Source of the DNA: an uncultured Oscillospiraceae bacterium
GTDB taxonomy: Bacteria; Bacillota; Clostridia; Oscillospirales; Oscillospiraceae
Assembly: GCA_904419145.1 (NCBI GenBank)
Contig: CAJFQQ010000005.1
Coordinates: 20,140-84,139, forward strand
DNA length: 64,000 bases
Direction of reading: 5' to 3'
Part shown: in pieces, positions 51,782 to 60,717 of the stretch
Layout of the letters: the number at the start of each line of letters is the position of its first letter
How positions within the stretch are numbered: the stretch's first letter is position 1
Notes under the pieces: generated by a model
Databases searched by the model: none
Seen by the model: the letters and a program-made list of their open reading frames with translations, nothing else
Told to the model about the DNA's origin: nothing
Position numbers and translations under genes: made by a program

Positions 51782-52312
51782 ATGCAGCTGCAAGTCAAAA
51801 AAAGAGAATTGACGGATTCAGACTTCCTGGAATTGATACAAGCAAGAGAAAATTCCTTTTACCGTATTGCCTATGGATATGTCCAAAACCAAGAGGATGC
51901 GAAGGACATCGTTCAAGAGGCCGTTTGCAAGGCTTATATCGGGAAAAAAAGACTGCGGGATCCAGAGAAATTTTATCCCTGGTTTTACCGCATTTTGGCC
52001 AATACCGCGTGCTCCTTCCTGCGGCACGCTTCGCGGGCCGTCTCAATTGGCTTAGAGGAAGCGGATCTCTCCAGCACGAATGATGAGGAGCATTGGAACA
52101 ATACCCTGGCCATCCAGGAGGCATTAAAACAGCTGAATGGGAAAACCCGCACCGTCATTATTTTAAAGTTCTACGAAAATATGACTTTTGCTGAAATCGC
52201 GCAGATCCTAAGAAAACCAGAGGCCAGCATAAAATCCATTTACTATCGCGGACTTAAATTTCTGAAAGAAAGGATGCAATCCCATGAAGCCGAATCCTCA
52301 TATCCCCGTTGA
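51782..52312 (+). CDS. ECF-type RNA polymerase sigma factor
   Basis: 176 residues, AAGGAGG upstream. Region 2 has ARENSFYRIAYGYVQNQEDAKDIVQEAVCKAY, and region 4 has LNGKTRTVIILKFYENMTFAEIAQILRKPEASIKSIYYRGLKFL. It overlaps the next gene by 29 bases. The two probably form a sigma/anti-sigma pair that responds to an envelope signal. In contrast to the sigma gene at 36012, its frame is intact. Confidence 0.9.
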   Translation: MQLQVKKRELTDSDFLELIQARENSFYRIAYGYVQNQEDAKDIVQEAVCKAYIGKKRLRDPEKFYPWFYRILANTACSFLRHASRAVSIGLEEADLSSTNDEEHWNNTLAIQEALKQLNGKTRTVIILKFYENMTFAEIAQILRKPEASIKSIYYRGLKFLKERMQSHEAESSYPR

Positions 52313-53390
52313 TATTCCCAGTAATCTGGATGAAGTGGTTCAGCGGGGGATTGCTCAAGGGAAAAGCGTTGTAGTGCACCGCCGACGGGTCATGCGGATA
52401 GTCAGACGGTCGACATGCTCATTCCTGCTGGCTGTGGGCCTTTTGATTGGTTGCATCAACCTCTCTCCAGCTTTCGCTGCCGCAATAGAAGATGTCCCCC
52501 TCCTCGGACAGCTGGTTCAGATTTTTGGAAGGAACCAGCCTGTGGTGGAAGGCGGCGTTGTGTCCAACGGCGGCGAGGCCGCGGTAACAATGGAGCGTGA
52601 CGGGGACATCGAGCAGATGCGCCTGGACTTTGGACAGTCGACCGCAGCGCTCTATAAGGCTGAGTTTTCCTCTTATCCCAAGACGATTACCATTACACTC
52701 CCGGGAACTGCCAGCATTGCGGTCCTCTCGGAAATTACCCGTGCCCAAGACACCAGTCAGTACATTAAATCTGTCTATGAGCTGCCCATCAGCACATCGG
52801 AGGCTGTCGCTCTTCAGCTGGAGCTGGAAAATGATGCTGATGTCCAGATGGAGGAGTACAGTAACCCAGGCAGTTTGGTAATCCGCCTTCTGCCCACGGA
52901 CATTCAGATGGATACCATCTATTCTCTGCGTACGCTTTCCTATGCGGGGCAGGAGATCCGGGAGATTGCCGAACAGTATGCCGGCTGGGATAGCCGCATT
53001 TTACAGGATGACAGCGGTAAGTTTTTTGTGGAGCTGGCGCAGTATCATACCAGAGAAGCAGCTGCGGCGGCCGTTTCCGGGGATTTGATCGTGGAAAAAA
53101 GAACGGGCAATGAGGTCCCGGCCTGCTTCGAGTCAATGGAGCAGTATGAGAGCGATCAGTTTTTGAATGAATATTATCAACTGCTGATTTCGTCTTTTTC
53201 CGCTGATCCGATCCTGGACTTTGTGGAGGAGCATCTCCCCGGCGCGAGCCCTGCCGAGCAGGATGTTCTTCTCACCGGCCTGTATGGGTTCATCCAGAAT
53301 ACCGATGAGGAACTGGACTGGAACCGAATCGCCTCTTTCTATCAGGCTGCCCATCAGGATGTCCCTGAATATGTGCAGCAACATCTATAG
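52284..53390 (+). CDS. DUF4179-like membrane-anchored anti-sigma-type protein
   Basis: 368 residues. A 40-residue cytosolic tail ends in a basic stretch (VHRRRVMRIVRR), then one TM helix (about 45-62). The outer part begins AIEDVPLLGQLVQIFG, a typical start for the DUF4179 extracytoplasmic domain. It overlaps the sigma gene, so translation is coupled. Expected to hold the sigma factor until an outer signal releases it. Confidence 0.72.
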   Translation: MKPNPHIPVDIPSNLDEVVQRGIAQGKSVVVHRRRVMRIVRRSTCSFLLAVGLLIGCINLSPAFAAAIEDVPLLGQLVQIFGRNQPVVEGGVVSNGGEAAVTMERDGDIEQMRLDFGQSTAALYKAEFSSYPKTITITLPGTASIAVLSEITRAQDTSQYIKSVYELPISTSEAVALQLELENDADVQMEEYSNPGSLVIRLLPTDIQMDTIYSLRTLSYAGQEIREIAEQYAGWDSRILQDDSGKFFVELAQYHTREAAAAAVSGDLIVEKRTGNEVPACFESMEQYESDQFLNEYYQLLISSFSADPILDFVEEHLPGASPAEQDVLLTGLYGFIQNTDEELDWNRIASFYQAAHQDVPEYVQQHL

Positions 53391-53414
53391 TAGTGAAATA
53401 AAGGAGAATGTATA

Positions 53415-53750
53415 ATGAGACAAAAACAGTTTATCGTATTGGGCGCTATTGTACTGATGCTGGGAATCCTGCTGACTGCATGCAGCCAATCCAACAAAGA
53501 ATCGGCAGAGACCCATTCTGGAAATAGTACTGAGTCCAGTGAAACACAGGTAATCAGCGGAACAATCAACCGGACAGGAGATTTCCTGGTATTGTTAACG
53601 GATGATGGAGCGTATCAGGTTATGGAGCTGGGGGACGGAATATCGCTAGATAACTTTTCAGAGGGGGATTATGTGAAAGTTACTTACACTGGGGAGCTGG
53701 GAAATGAGGACGCTTCCCCGATTATCTCAGCAATTGAGAAGGCAGAGTAA
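53415..53750 (+). CDS. Small lipoprotein with OB-like domain
   Basis: 111 residues. The signal peptide ends in the lipobox LLTAC, followed by a Ser/Thr/Glu-rich linker and a compact beta-rich domain (GTINRTGDFLVLLTDDGAYQVMEL to YVKVTYTG). It resembles YobA/DUF3221-like small lipoproteins. Third gene of the sigma operon, with AAAGGAG upstream. Function unknown. Confidence 0.68.
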   Translation: MRQKQFIVLGAIVLMLGILLTACSQSNKESAETHSGNSTESSETQVISGTINRTGDFLVLLTDDGAYQVMELGDGISLDNFSEGDYVKVTYTGELGNEDASPIISAIEKAE

Positions 53751-53902
53751 CAAAATATCCGCATCGAATGCGGTAAAATGGAGGGATGGCGGGCCCAATG
53801 GTTCGCTTGAAAATCGGCGCGAGGTAGTTCCCTCTGCGACGCCGTGTACGCTTTCTCCCAATTGCCCCGTAATATCGTTCCTCATATAAGAACAATTGGT
53901 TC

Positions 53903-53978
53903 GGACATGGTTTGTTTTCTCTTTTCGAATGGTGTGGTGGCACCATTCTGCCAGAGTTTGCAGACCATGTCCTTTTTA
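53903..53978 (+). terminator. Terminator of the sigma operon, nested hairpin
   Basis: Outer arms GGACATGGT/ACCATGTCC (53903-53911, 53964-53972) enclose an inner stem AATGGTG/CACCATT, and five T follow. Confidence 0.65.
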
Positions 53979-54139
53979 CTATTGCAAGATGTTGTTACGC
54001 TGCCTCCTGCTCTGTATGTTGGATTTTTGGGCCATTCAGGTGGAGGGATCAGTGAGATCTGCTGTTTGAGATATGATCGTTTGTGCCTTACCACTGAATG
54101 CAGCGTTACCAACGGCCTTGGCGCCTGGAAACGATAAAG

Positions 54140-54166
54140 GGCGGGAGTGATGAACACACTCCCGCC
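54140..54166 (-). terminator. Terminator of the ABC-DUF917 operon
   Basis: A perfect 10-bp stem GGCGGGAGTG with its complement (54140-54149, 54157-54166). On the minus strand it is followed by CTTTATCGTTT. Confidence 0.65.
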
Positions 54167-54250
54167 GCTCCCAAGCATATCTGATGATATGTTGCTGACT
54201 GGTCCCATATTGCGGAAATAACCGCCGCCCTAAAAGGATTCCCGGCCTGC

Positions 54251-55348
54251 TTAACAAAATGGGGTATAATCCACCTCGTATCCAAAGGAACGCGGGCCGA
54301 ATACCTCTAAGCCGCGCTTGCTCTTCCAAGCATCTGGAGCAGGCAGCGCGGTTACCGCTACATGCTCACCTTCCCGGGCATAAGGGTTCAGCTGGGGCAT
54401 TTTTTCGTCCAAATCAAATACACAGATTAAGTCGGGTACAGTCACGTAAAACCGATCATCCAACCAAGAGATAATGTTTTCGTTCTGATACCAGATTTTC
54501 AGTGTGTGGCCCTCAAAATCCCCAGTTCCAAGGATCTCTGTATTCCCAAAGGTATAACCGCCGCGCGTCTCATAAGCGCTCTTGGTGACAACTCCCCGGA
54601 ACATAAATTTCCCCTTGCCTGCTGAAGTTACGGCGTTAACAAAATCGCCGCCCTCCCGTTTTGCAGTCAAAAATGCGTGCCCAATGGTCTCCGCCTGGGT
54701 AATTGCACCGTGTATAACGGCGTCTTTCAAAACCTGGGCGGTGTTCACGTGATCCATCACAGCAATGATATTCTGGCTGACCACTGCCAAGGCGCGCACC
54801 ATATCCTCCCCGCGCTCATCATCAAAAACGTGGGTGAATACAGCGCCCTCCCCAAAACGGTTCATAACGCTCATGGGGCACATGGGGATGCCGCGAAGAT
54901 AGTATGTGGAGTGCTGCAGTCCGGGTACGCTGCGCCCGGCGGGATCGGCATCCAGGATAAGCTTGTCGCCCATGGCGCCGCAATACAGGGCGGTAGCGGT
55001 ATTATGGCCGCCCAGTTCTGTGCTAACGACCGCCTTCAGCTCCTGGCCGAGATACTGCTCCAGCTGCTTCATGCAGAGGACATAAAAATTTTCTGATGCC
55101 TCCGGAAGGCGGGCATATTTCTGCCGTTCCTCTTCTGTCAGCGGACTGATGGCGCCGCAGCCATAGGGAGTGCCGATGATGTCAGTATCGGCCAAATCAG
55201 CAAATGTTGCCAGGCGAAAACGCTTGCCCTGGGCAAGTGCCTCGTCAATAAGGCGGATCCCGTCTTCTAAACTGCCGCCGCCACCAGTGCCCAAAATGGC
55301 ACAGCCATACAAAATGTCGATCAAATTCTCCCGCGTGAGCGTCCTCAT
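54251..55348 (-). CDS. DUF917 / S-methyl-thiohydantoin desulfurase-family protein (copy 3)
   Basis: 365 residues from ATG 55348 (AAAGGAG upstream; overlaps the nitroreductase stop as ATGA). N-terminal GCAILGTGGGGSLEDG, then TPYGCGAISP, STELGGHNTATALY, DADPAGRSVPGLQHS and a C-terminal GYEVDYTPF. It is close in pattern to copy 2 at 56217, and both differ from copy 1 at 23358. Two related copies in one operon suggest a hetero-complex or two substrate forms. Confidence 0.85.
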   Translation of the reverse strand: MRTLTRENLIDILYGCAILGTGGGGSLEDGIRLIDEALAQGKRFRLATFADLADTDIIGTPYGCGAISPLTEEERQKYARLPEASENFYVLCMKQLEQYLGQELKAVVSTELGGHNTATALYCGAMGDKLILDADPAGRSVPGLQHSTYYLRGIPMCPMSVMNRFGEGAVFTHVFDDERGEDMVRALAVVSQNIIAVMDHVNTAQVLKDAVIHGAITQAETIGHAFLTAKREGGDFVNAVTSAGKGKFMFRGVVTKSAYETRGGYTFGNTEILGTGDFEGHTLKIWYQNENIISWLDDRFYVTVPDLICVFDLDEKMPQLNPYAREGEHVAVTALPAPDAWKSKRGLEVFGPRSFGYEVDYTPFC

Positions 55349-56205
55349 ATATCCGTCTCCTTTCCTTCCAGCCATGTAAATCCTTGTTGCCGCATGTAAT
55401 TTTGATATCCAGAGAAATCCAAATAGCCTGGCTCGTCTGCATAATAACATCCCAGCCAGTATTGATAGGAGCCCAGGAATGCCTTTTTCTCAATATCTTC
55501 CCGGATGCGCTGGGCATACGCCTCGCCATGGATGGCACGGCCCGCTTCACAGCATGCCGCCACCCATTCCGGCTTGGGCGGAAGTTTTTGGTAGCGGTTT
55601 TGTTTTCGGTAGGCAGAGTATACCGCGTCGTCACCGCGCACCTGGTACTGGTTCTCATGGACCAACAGGGAGGCTGGATATTTTGGAGGCTGCTTGTGCC
55701 GGACCTTAGGCCAGCCAAGTGTTAACATTATGGCCGGACATACATACTCCGGGAGTTCTAATAACTGACTAAGCTGATCTATTGTGTTCAGCACATTGCC
55801 ATTATAACAGCTGCCAAGCCCCTCGAATTCGGCTGCCAGTACAATGGTCTGCGCGCAGATCGCTGCATCCACAATCCCCATCCAAAGACTATGGAATTGT
55901 TGTGGGCCGCGAAATGGGGCAGGTTCCCGGCGCAATATCTGAAGCATACGGTGGTAGTCCACGCAAAACACCAAGCTGACCGGCGCCACAGCAATGAAGT
56001 GCTGATGGCGGCTGAGCTCAGCCAACCTCTTCCGCTTTCCCTCATCGGTCACTTTGATAATACTGATCGACTGGAATCCACAGCTGGACGGACTTTTGCA
56101 CCCGGCATCCAGGAGCCGCCCTATTACCTCATCTGAAATGGGGTCGCTTCGGAAACTCCGGCAGGTTGCCCTTTGGCGGATCAGTGTATAGATCTCCTGT
56201 TCCAT
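55345..56205 (-). CDS. Nitroreductase-family FMN-dependent oxidoreductase
   Basis: 286 residues. It opens with TLIRQRATCRSFRSDPISDEVIGRLLDAGCKSPSS, the FMN-binding start of the nitroreductase family, and has GLGSCYNGNVLN and LTLGWPK. The last 90 residues are a tail longer than usual. It would use NAD(P)H to reduce a substrate, perhaps an imine or C=N group of the compound handled by the DUF917 proteins. Lies between the two DUF917 genes. Confidence 0.82.
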   Translation of the reverse strand: MEQEIYTLIRQRATCRSFRSDPISDEVIGRLLDAGCKSPSSCGFQSISIIKVTDEGKRKRLAELSRHQHFIAVAPVSLVFCVDYHRMLQILRREPAPFRGPQQFHSLWMGIVDAAICAQTIVLAAEFEGLGSCYNGNVLNTIDQLSQLLELPEYVCPAIMLTLGWPKVRHKQPPKYPASLLVHENQYQVRGDDAVYSAYRKQNRYQKLPPKPEWVAACCEAGRAIHGEAYAQRIREDIEKKAFLGSYQYWLGCYYADEPGYLDFSGYQNYMRQQGFTWLEGKETDI

Positions 56206-56216
56206 CTCAGCGCCCT

Positions 56217-57317
56217 TTATGACAGGAATGGCTGATAGTCCACATCAAAACCGAAAAATCTGGGGCCAAACAGTTCCAGCCCCCTGTCAGAAGTCCAAGC
56301 GGAGGGAGCCGGCAGACAAATGACACTGACAGGAGTGCCGGCATCCCCGTACGGGTTCAGCAGAGGAAGCTGATCGTTGTCATCAAACAGGCAGATTAAA
56401 TCCGGAACAGTAATCCAAATCTTGTCATCCAGCCAGGCAACAATGTTTTCATTTTGATACCAGATCCGCAGGCTCCTGCCGGCATAGGGCCCTGTTCCGC
56501 AGATGATGCGATTTCCGACCGTATAACCGCCCTCGGTTCCCCACTCATTGGACTGCACCACCCCTCGGAAGACCAATCGGCCGCCGCCGGCTTGGGCAGT
56601 CTCCTCTGCGTAGTCCCGGCCTTCCGCCTTGGCGCTGCGGTAGACTCCGCCGACCCGTTCCGCCTGGGAAATAGCGCCGCGGATAACAGCGTCCCTCAAT
56701 GCCGCTGCAGTATTCACATGGTCAACGACTGCAATATGGTTCTGGCTGACCATAGCCAGAGCACGTACCAGCTCCTCGGCACGGGCATCATCAAATACAT
56801 GGGTAAATATAGCCCCTTCTCCAAATTGGTTCATGACGCTGATGGGGCACATAGGGATATGATAAATGCAATAGGTGGAGTGCTGGAGTGCCGGCACACT
56901 GCGCCCGGCAGGATCTGCATCCATAATGTATTTGCCGGTGGTTGCAGCCACATACATGGCCTTTGCTGTGTTGCCGCCGCCCAGTTCTGTGCTGATACAG
57001 GCCTTGATTGGTTTCCCGATATAACGCTCCATCTGCTCCAGGGCCATATTATAGTGTTCCCTTTCAAAGTCGGGCAAGCGGGCGTATTTTTCTTTCTCCG
57101 CATTGCTGACAGGACTAATGGCCCCGCAGCTGTATGGCGTGGCAATCATGTCGTCCTTGTCCAGTTCATCAAAATCCACCAGGGAAAAGGTCTTGCCCTG
57201 GCGCAGTGCATCGTCAATCAGGGCTAACCCGGCTGTCAGGCTTCCGCCGCCGCCAGTGCCGTAGATTGCAGCACCATATACAATATTGTAAAGCTCCTCT
57301 TTCCTTAAAGTGCGCAT
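56217..57317 (-). CDS. DUF917 / S-methyl-thiohydantoin desulfurase-family protein (copy 2)
   Basis: 366 residues. Motifs: GAAIYGTGGGGSLTAG, TPYSCGAISP, STELGGGNTAKAMY, DADPAGRSVPALQHS, FGFDVDYQPF. RBS AAAAGGAGGG. It follows the AroM-family gene by 12 bases and precedes the nitroreductase, so it is part of the ABC importer operon. Confidence 0.85.
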   Translation of the reverse strand: MRTLRKEELYNIVYGAAIYGTGGGGSLTAGLALIDDALRQGKTFSLVDFDELDKDDMIATPYSCGAISPVSNAEKEKYARLPDFEREHYNMALEQMERYIGKPIKACISTELGGGNTAKAMYVAATTGKYIMDADPAGRSVPALQHSTYCIYHIPMCPISVMNQFGEGAIFTHVFDDARAEELVRALAMVSQNHIAVVDHVNTAAALRDAVIRGAISQAERVGGVYRSAKAEGRDYAEETAQAGGGRLVFRGVVQSNEWGTEGGYTVGNRIICGTGPYAGRSLRIWYQNENIVAWLDDKIWITVPDLICLFDDNDQLPLLNPYGDAGTPVSVICLPAPSAWTSDRGLELFGPRFFGFDVDYQPFLS

Positions 57318-57329
57318 AATTCCCTCCTT

Positions 57330-58004
57330 TTACTGCTGCAGCAGAAGAGCCTTCAGCAATTTCGGAATAACCAGCCTCGGCACCAGCACCTGCTTGCCGC
57401 TGTGTTCTGCTACCATACGTCCCATGGGGGCAGTAAATCCCATGCAGTCCGTTACAACAATTTCCACATCCTCATCCCGAAAGGCATCTGCTGCACGAGC
57501 CAGCTCTTCCATGGGGCCGTATGGAGAAGCCGCATGAATCACGGGATTCAGGGCCTGGTACTGCCGCAAAGAACTGGGGATCTGTCCCGGTTCTGGAACG
57601 ATAAATCCCAATTTTTTCTGCCGCAGCCCCTGGAGAATTCCGAACATTAGATCTTCCGGCAGCAAAAACAGGTGTCCTTTGACTGCAGGGCGGTCAAAAT
57701 CACCGGTGCACAAAACCAGAACGGTCCGGTTTCCCCGGTCAAACAGTTCACAGGCTAATCGGTATACAACAGCGTTTGCTTTTGCCTCGCTGATATGTAC
57801 TTCAGATCCCCATGGCATCCCCGTAACCAAATAATTCTCACCGGGCATGAAAGCGAACTGCTCTGCGATTTCCTCCTCAGTCAGCCCATCTAACACACCG
57901 GCGGTTTCCACCTCGATTTCGGGGGCCAGAAGGGAGACGACATCATCCCATTTGTCAAAATCGTCCCGGCTGCCCAAGGCAATCAATCCGACCTTTTCTT
58001 TCAT
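57330..58004 (-). CDS. AroM-family protein (Asp/Glu racemase-like fold)
   Basis: 224 residues. It opens with KVGLIALGSRDDFDKW, has CTGDFDRP and a second Cys in VTDCMGF, at the positions where Asp/Glu/hydantoin-racemase enzymes keep their two catalytic cysteines. AroM itself has no settled function, but its homologues often accompany DUF917 genes and peptide ABC importers. A racemase or C-N lyase acting on the imported compound is plausible. The ATG overlaps the ABC ATPase stop (ATGA). Confidence 0.78.
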   Translation of the reverse strand: MKEKVGLIALGSRDDFDKWDDVVSLLAPEIEVETAGVLDGLTEEEIAEQFAFMPGENYLVTGMPWGSEVHISEAKANAVVYRLACELFDRGNRTVLVLCTGDFDRPAVKGHLFLLPEDLMFGILQGLRQKKLGFIVPEPGQIPSSLRQYQALNPVIHAASPYGPMEELARAADAFRDEDVEIVVTDCMGFTAPMGRMVAEHSGKQVLVPRLVIPKLLKALLLQQ

Positions 58005-59809
58005 AATACTACCTCCTTTGTCCCACCGCGCTCAAAGAGCAGGCAACTGACGGTATGCCCTGGAGCGATTTGTATGGGGGCGGGGGCCCATTGCGCGCAC
58101 GCTTCACAGGCCTTCGCACAGCGGGTGTGAAAAGGACAGCCGCTGGGAGGATTGATGGGGCTGGGGATCTGTCCCTCCAATGTCTTGAGACTATCAATAC
58201 CCACATTATCAAGACTGGGAATCGAGTCAAATAGTGCCTGGGTATAGGGATGGCAGGGGTGGGTAAAGACCTCCTCTGCCGGGCCGAACTCCACGATATG
58301 ACCGAGGTACATCACGGCAATCTGGTTAGACAGCTCATGAACCACCCCCAGATCGTGACTGATCAGTATATTTGTCAGGTTGAACTGACGGCGCAAATCC
58401 TGGATCAATTGGAGGATCTGGGCTTGGCTGAATACATCAATGGAGCTGGTCGGCTCATCCAGCACCACAAGCTTGGGATTAGAAGCCAGCGAACGGGCAA
58501 TGGCAATCCGCTGCCGCTGTCCGCCCGAAAATTCGTGGGGATACTGATAGCAGGCGCTCTCTGGAATTCCTACCATCTCCAGCAGTTCCTTTACCCGCTC
58601 CACGCGGGCGGTTTCAGAGAGGTTTTCATATACATCCAGAGGTTCAGCGACAATATCTTTAATCAGCCAGCGCGGATTCAGGGACCAGTAGGGGTCCTGA
58701 AAGACAATCTGAACGTTTTTCTTAAACGCATTGCCCTCTTTCCGGCTGCGCTCGAACACATCCACGCCTTCAAAATATACCTTCCCTGCTGTGGGCTCAA
58801 AGAGATTCAGTATGGTATTGACCAGGGTGGATTTGCCGCATCCGGACTCTCCTACAATCCCGAGAACCTCCCCCCGGCGCAGTTCAAAGGATACATCGTC
58901 TACGGCCTTCAAGGTCAGATGCTTCTGATGCTTGATCTCGTCATTGATGTCAAAGTATTTTTTCAGATGCTCCACTTTCAAAAGTACAGGGCGTTCAGCA
59001 TCTTGAAGCGGAACAGCTGGGCGCGATTTTACCGCCTGGATGAGCATTTTTGTATAATCCGACTGGGGATTCTGAACAATTTGGCGAATATCCCCCTGCT
59101 CGACGATCCTTGCATCATGGAGGATGGCGACACGATCACAAAATGCAGAGACAAGGGACATATTGTTGGCAATAAAGAGTACCGTAATCTTATGGCTGTG
59201 CTGCAGCTCCTTCAGAAGTTTCAGCACGCTGGCCTGGATGGTCACATCCAGATTGCGGGTAGGCTCGTCTGCAATCATGAACTCCGCGCCACAGCAAAGG
59301 GCGAGGGCAATAATCACGCGCTGCCGCTGCCCGCCGGAAAGCTGATGGGGGTATTTTGCCATAATACTCTCCGCATCCGCTAATTTTACCTCGCTGAGTA
59401 AACGCACGGCCTCTGCCTGGGCGTCCTTTTTGCGCATCCCCTTATGGTGCTGGCGGAGTACATCAACCATTGTTGTGCCGACTGTGAAAACAGGGTTGAG
59501 GCAGCTCATCGGGTCCTGGAAGATCATTGCGACTTTCTTGCCTCGAATGGACCGCTGCATTTGATGGGTGCTCTTTTTCAGAAGATTTTCCCCATCCAGA
59601 AGAATTTCACCCTTTTCAATGATGCCGGGCGGTGTCTGCAGAAGCTGCAGGATGGATAAGGCCAAGACCGTCTTTCCCTGGCCGGACTCACCGACGATGC
59701 CAAACGTCTCGCCCTTGTTGATCTCGATATGGTCTATGTCCAATACGGTTTTGATGCCATCAAAACTTTTGTGCTTGACGACAAGGTCATTGATTTCAAA
59801 ATACGCCAT
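58001..59809 (-). CDS. Fused double ATPase of a dipeptide-type ABC importer
   Basis: 602 residues with two ABC domains in one chain. First: Walker A GESGQGKT, signature LSGGQRQRV, Walker B ADEPTRNLD. Second: GESGCGKST, FSGGQRQRIA, LDEPTSSID, followed by the oligopeptide-type C-terminal tail with a Cys cluster (CPFHTRCAKACEAC) that may carry an Fe-S cluster. It powers the two permeases upstream. Normal systems use separate DppD and DppF; here the DppD-like half lacks its own C-terminal tail. Confidence 0.92.
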   Translation of the reverse strand: MAYFEINDLVVKHKSFDGIKTVLDIDHIEINKGETFGIVGESGQGKTVLALSILQLLQTPPGIIEKGEILLDGENLLKKSTHQMQRSIRGKKVAMIFQDPMSCLNPVFTVGTTMVDVLRQHHKGMRKKDAQAEAVRLLSEVKLADAESIMAKYPHQLSGGQRQRVIIALALCCGAEFMIADEPTRNLDVTIQASVLKLLKELQHSHKITVLFIANNMSLVSAFCDRVAILHDARIVEQGDIRQIVQNPQSDYTKMLIQAVKSRPAVPLQDAERPVLLKVEHLKKYFDINDEIKHQKHLTLKAVDDVSFELRRGEVLGIVGESGCGKSTLVNTILNLFEPTAGKVYFEGVDVFERSRKEGNAFKKNVQIVFQDPYWSLNPRWLIKDIVAEPLDVYENLSETARVERVKELLEMVGIPESACYQYPHEFSGGQRQRIAIARSLASNPKLVVLDEPTSSIDVFSQAQILQLIQDLRRQFNLTNILISHDLGVVHELSNQIAVMYLGHIVEFGPAEEVFTHPCHPYTQALFDSIPSLDNVGIDSLKTLEGQIPSPINPPSGCPFHTRCAKACEACAQWAPAPIQIAPGHTVSCLLFERGGTKEVVL

Positions 59810-59821
59810 TTTATCGCCTCC

Positions 59822-60703
59822 TCAGTGTTTCCGAGTCTTGGGATCCAAGATCTCGCGGATAGCATCACCCAGGAGATTGAAGCACAGGACTGTGAGGAAA
59901 ATTGCTAAGCCAGGGAAAATGCAGTACCACCACTTGTCGGGGAAATACTGCCGGCCGATAGAGATCATCAATCCCCATTCCGGCGTGGGGTTTTGGGCGC
60001 CTAATCCCAGGAAAGACAAGCTTGCCACGGTCATAATAACGCCTCCGATGTCCATGGAGGCCTGTACGATCACCGGGCTAATACAGTTTGGAATGATATG
60101 CTTGAAGATAATCTTGCTTTTGCTGGTGCCAATTGTCTCAGCAGCCTGGACGAATTTTCGCTCTTTGATGCTGATGGCCTGTCCGCGGACCAGCCGGGTA
60201 TACCATGGCCACCAGGAGATTACAATGGCGATAATAGCGTTGCGGAGGCCCGGGCCCAACAGGGCAACCAGGGCAATCGCAAGGAGCATCGAGGGGAACG
60301 AAAGGAAAATATCCGTAATACGCATAATGAGATTATCAATCCAGCCGCCGGACGTGCCGGCGATTGCGCCCAGGGGCACCCCAATAATGAGCGCAATGCC
60401 AACCGCGATCAGCGCTGTGGAAATCGAAACGCGAGTACCGAAGAGGACACGGCTGAACACATCACGGCCCAATTCATCGGTTCCCATCAGGTGTTCCCCG
60501 CTCGGCGGCAAAAGCATATCTTCGATGTGTGTGCTATTAACATCCTCCGGATATGGGGCAATCACAGGTGCAAGAATAGCGGCAAAGATCAACAGGAGCA
60601 TGATGATAAACGCGGCAAGGGACAGCTTGTTTTTTGCCAGCAGGTACATGCTTTCCTTAAAACTTTTCCATTTAGGACGCAGATTCTCCATGAAATGACG
60701 CAT
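59822..60703 (-). CDS. Dipeptide-type ABC transporter permease (DppC-like)
   Basis: 293 residues, six TM helices, OppC-type N-terminal segment (KWKSFKESMYLLAKNKLSLAAF) and the ATPase-contact EAA loop (QAAETIGTSKSKIIFKHIIPN). AAGGAGG is eight bases before ATG. Sits between the DppB-like permease and the fused ATPase. Confidence 0.92.
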   Translation of the reverse strand: MRHFMENLRPKWKSFKESMYLLAKNKLSLAAFIIMLLLIFAAILAPVIAPYPEDVNSTHIEDMLLPPSGEHLMGTDELGRDVFSRVLFGTRVSISTALIAVGIALIIGVPLGAIAGTSGGWIDNLIMRITDIFLSFPSMLLAIALVALLGPGLRNAIIAIVISWWPWYTRLVRGQAISIKERKFVQAAETIGTSKSKIIFKHIIPNCISPVIVQASMDIGGVIMTVASLSFLGLGAQNPTPEWGLMISIGRQYFPDKWWYCIFPGLAIFLTVLCFNLLGDAIREILDPKTRKH

Positions 60704-60717
60704 AGTTGCTCCTCCTT

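Larger units (their letters stand above)
53751..54250. other. 500-base gene-free stretch with convergent terminators
   Basis: Holds the two terminators listed separately. ORFs of 60-108 codons here lack RBS and recognisable content. Confidence 0.45.
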
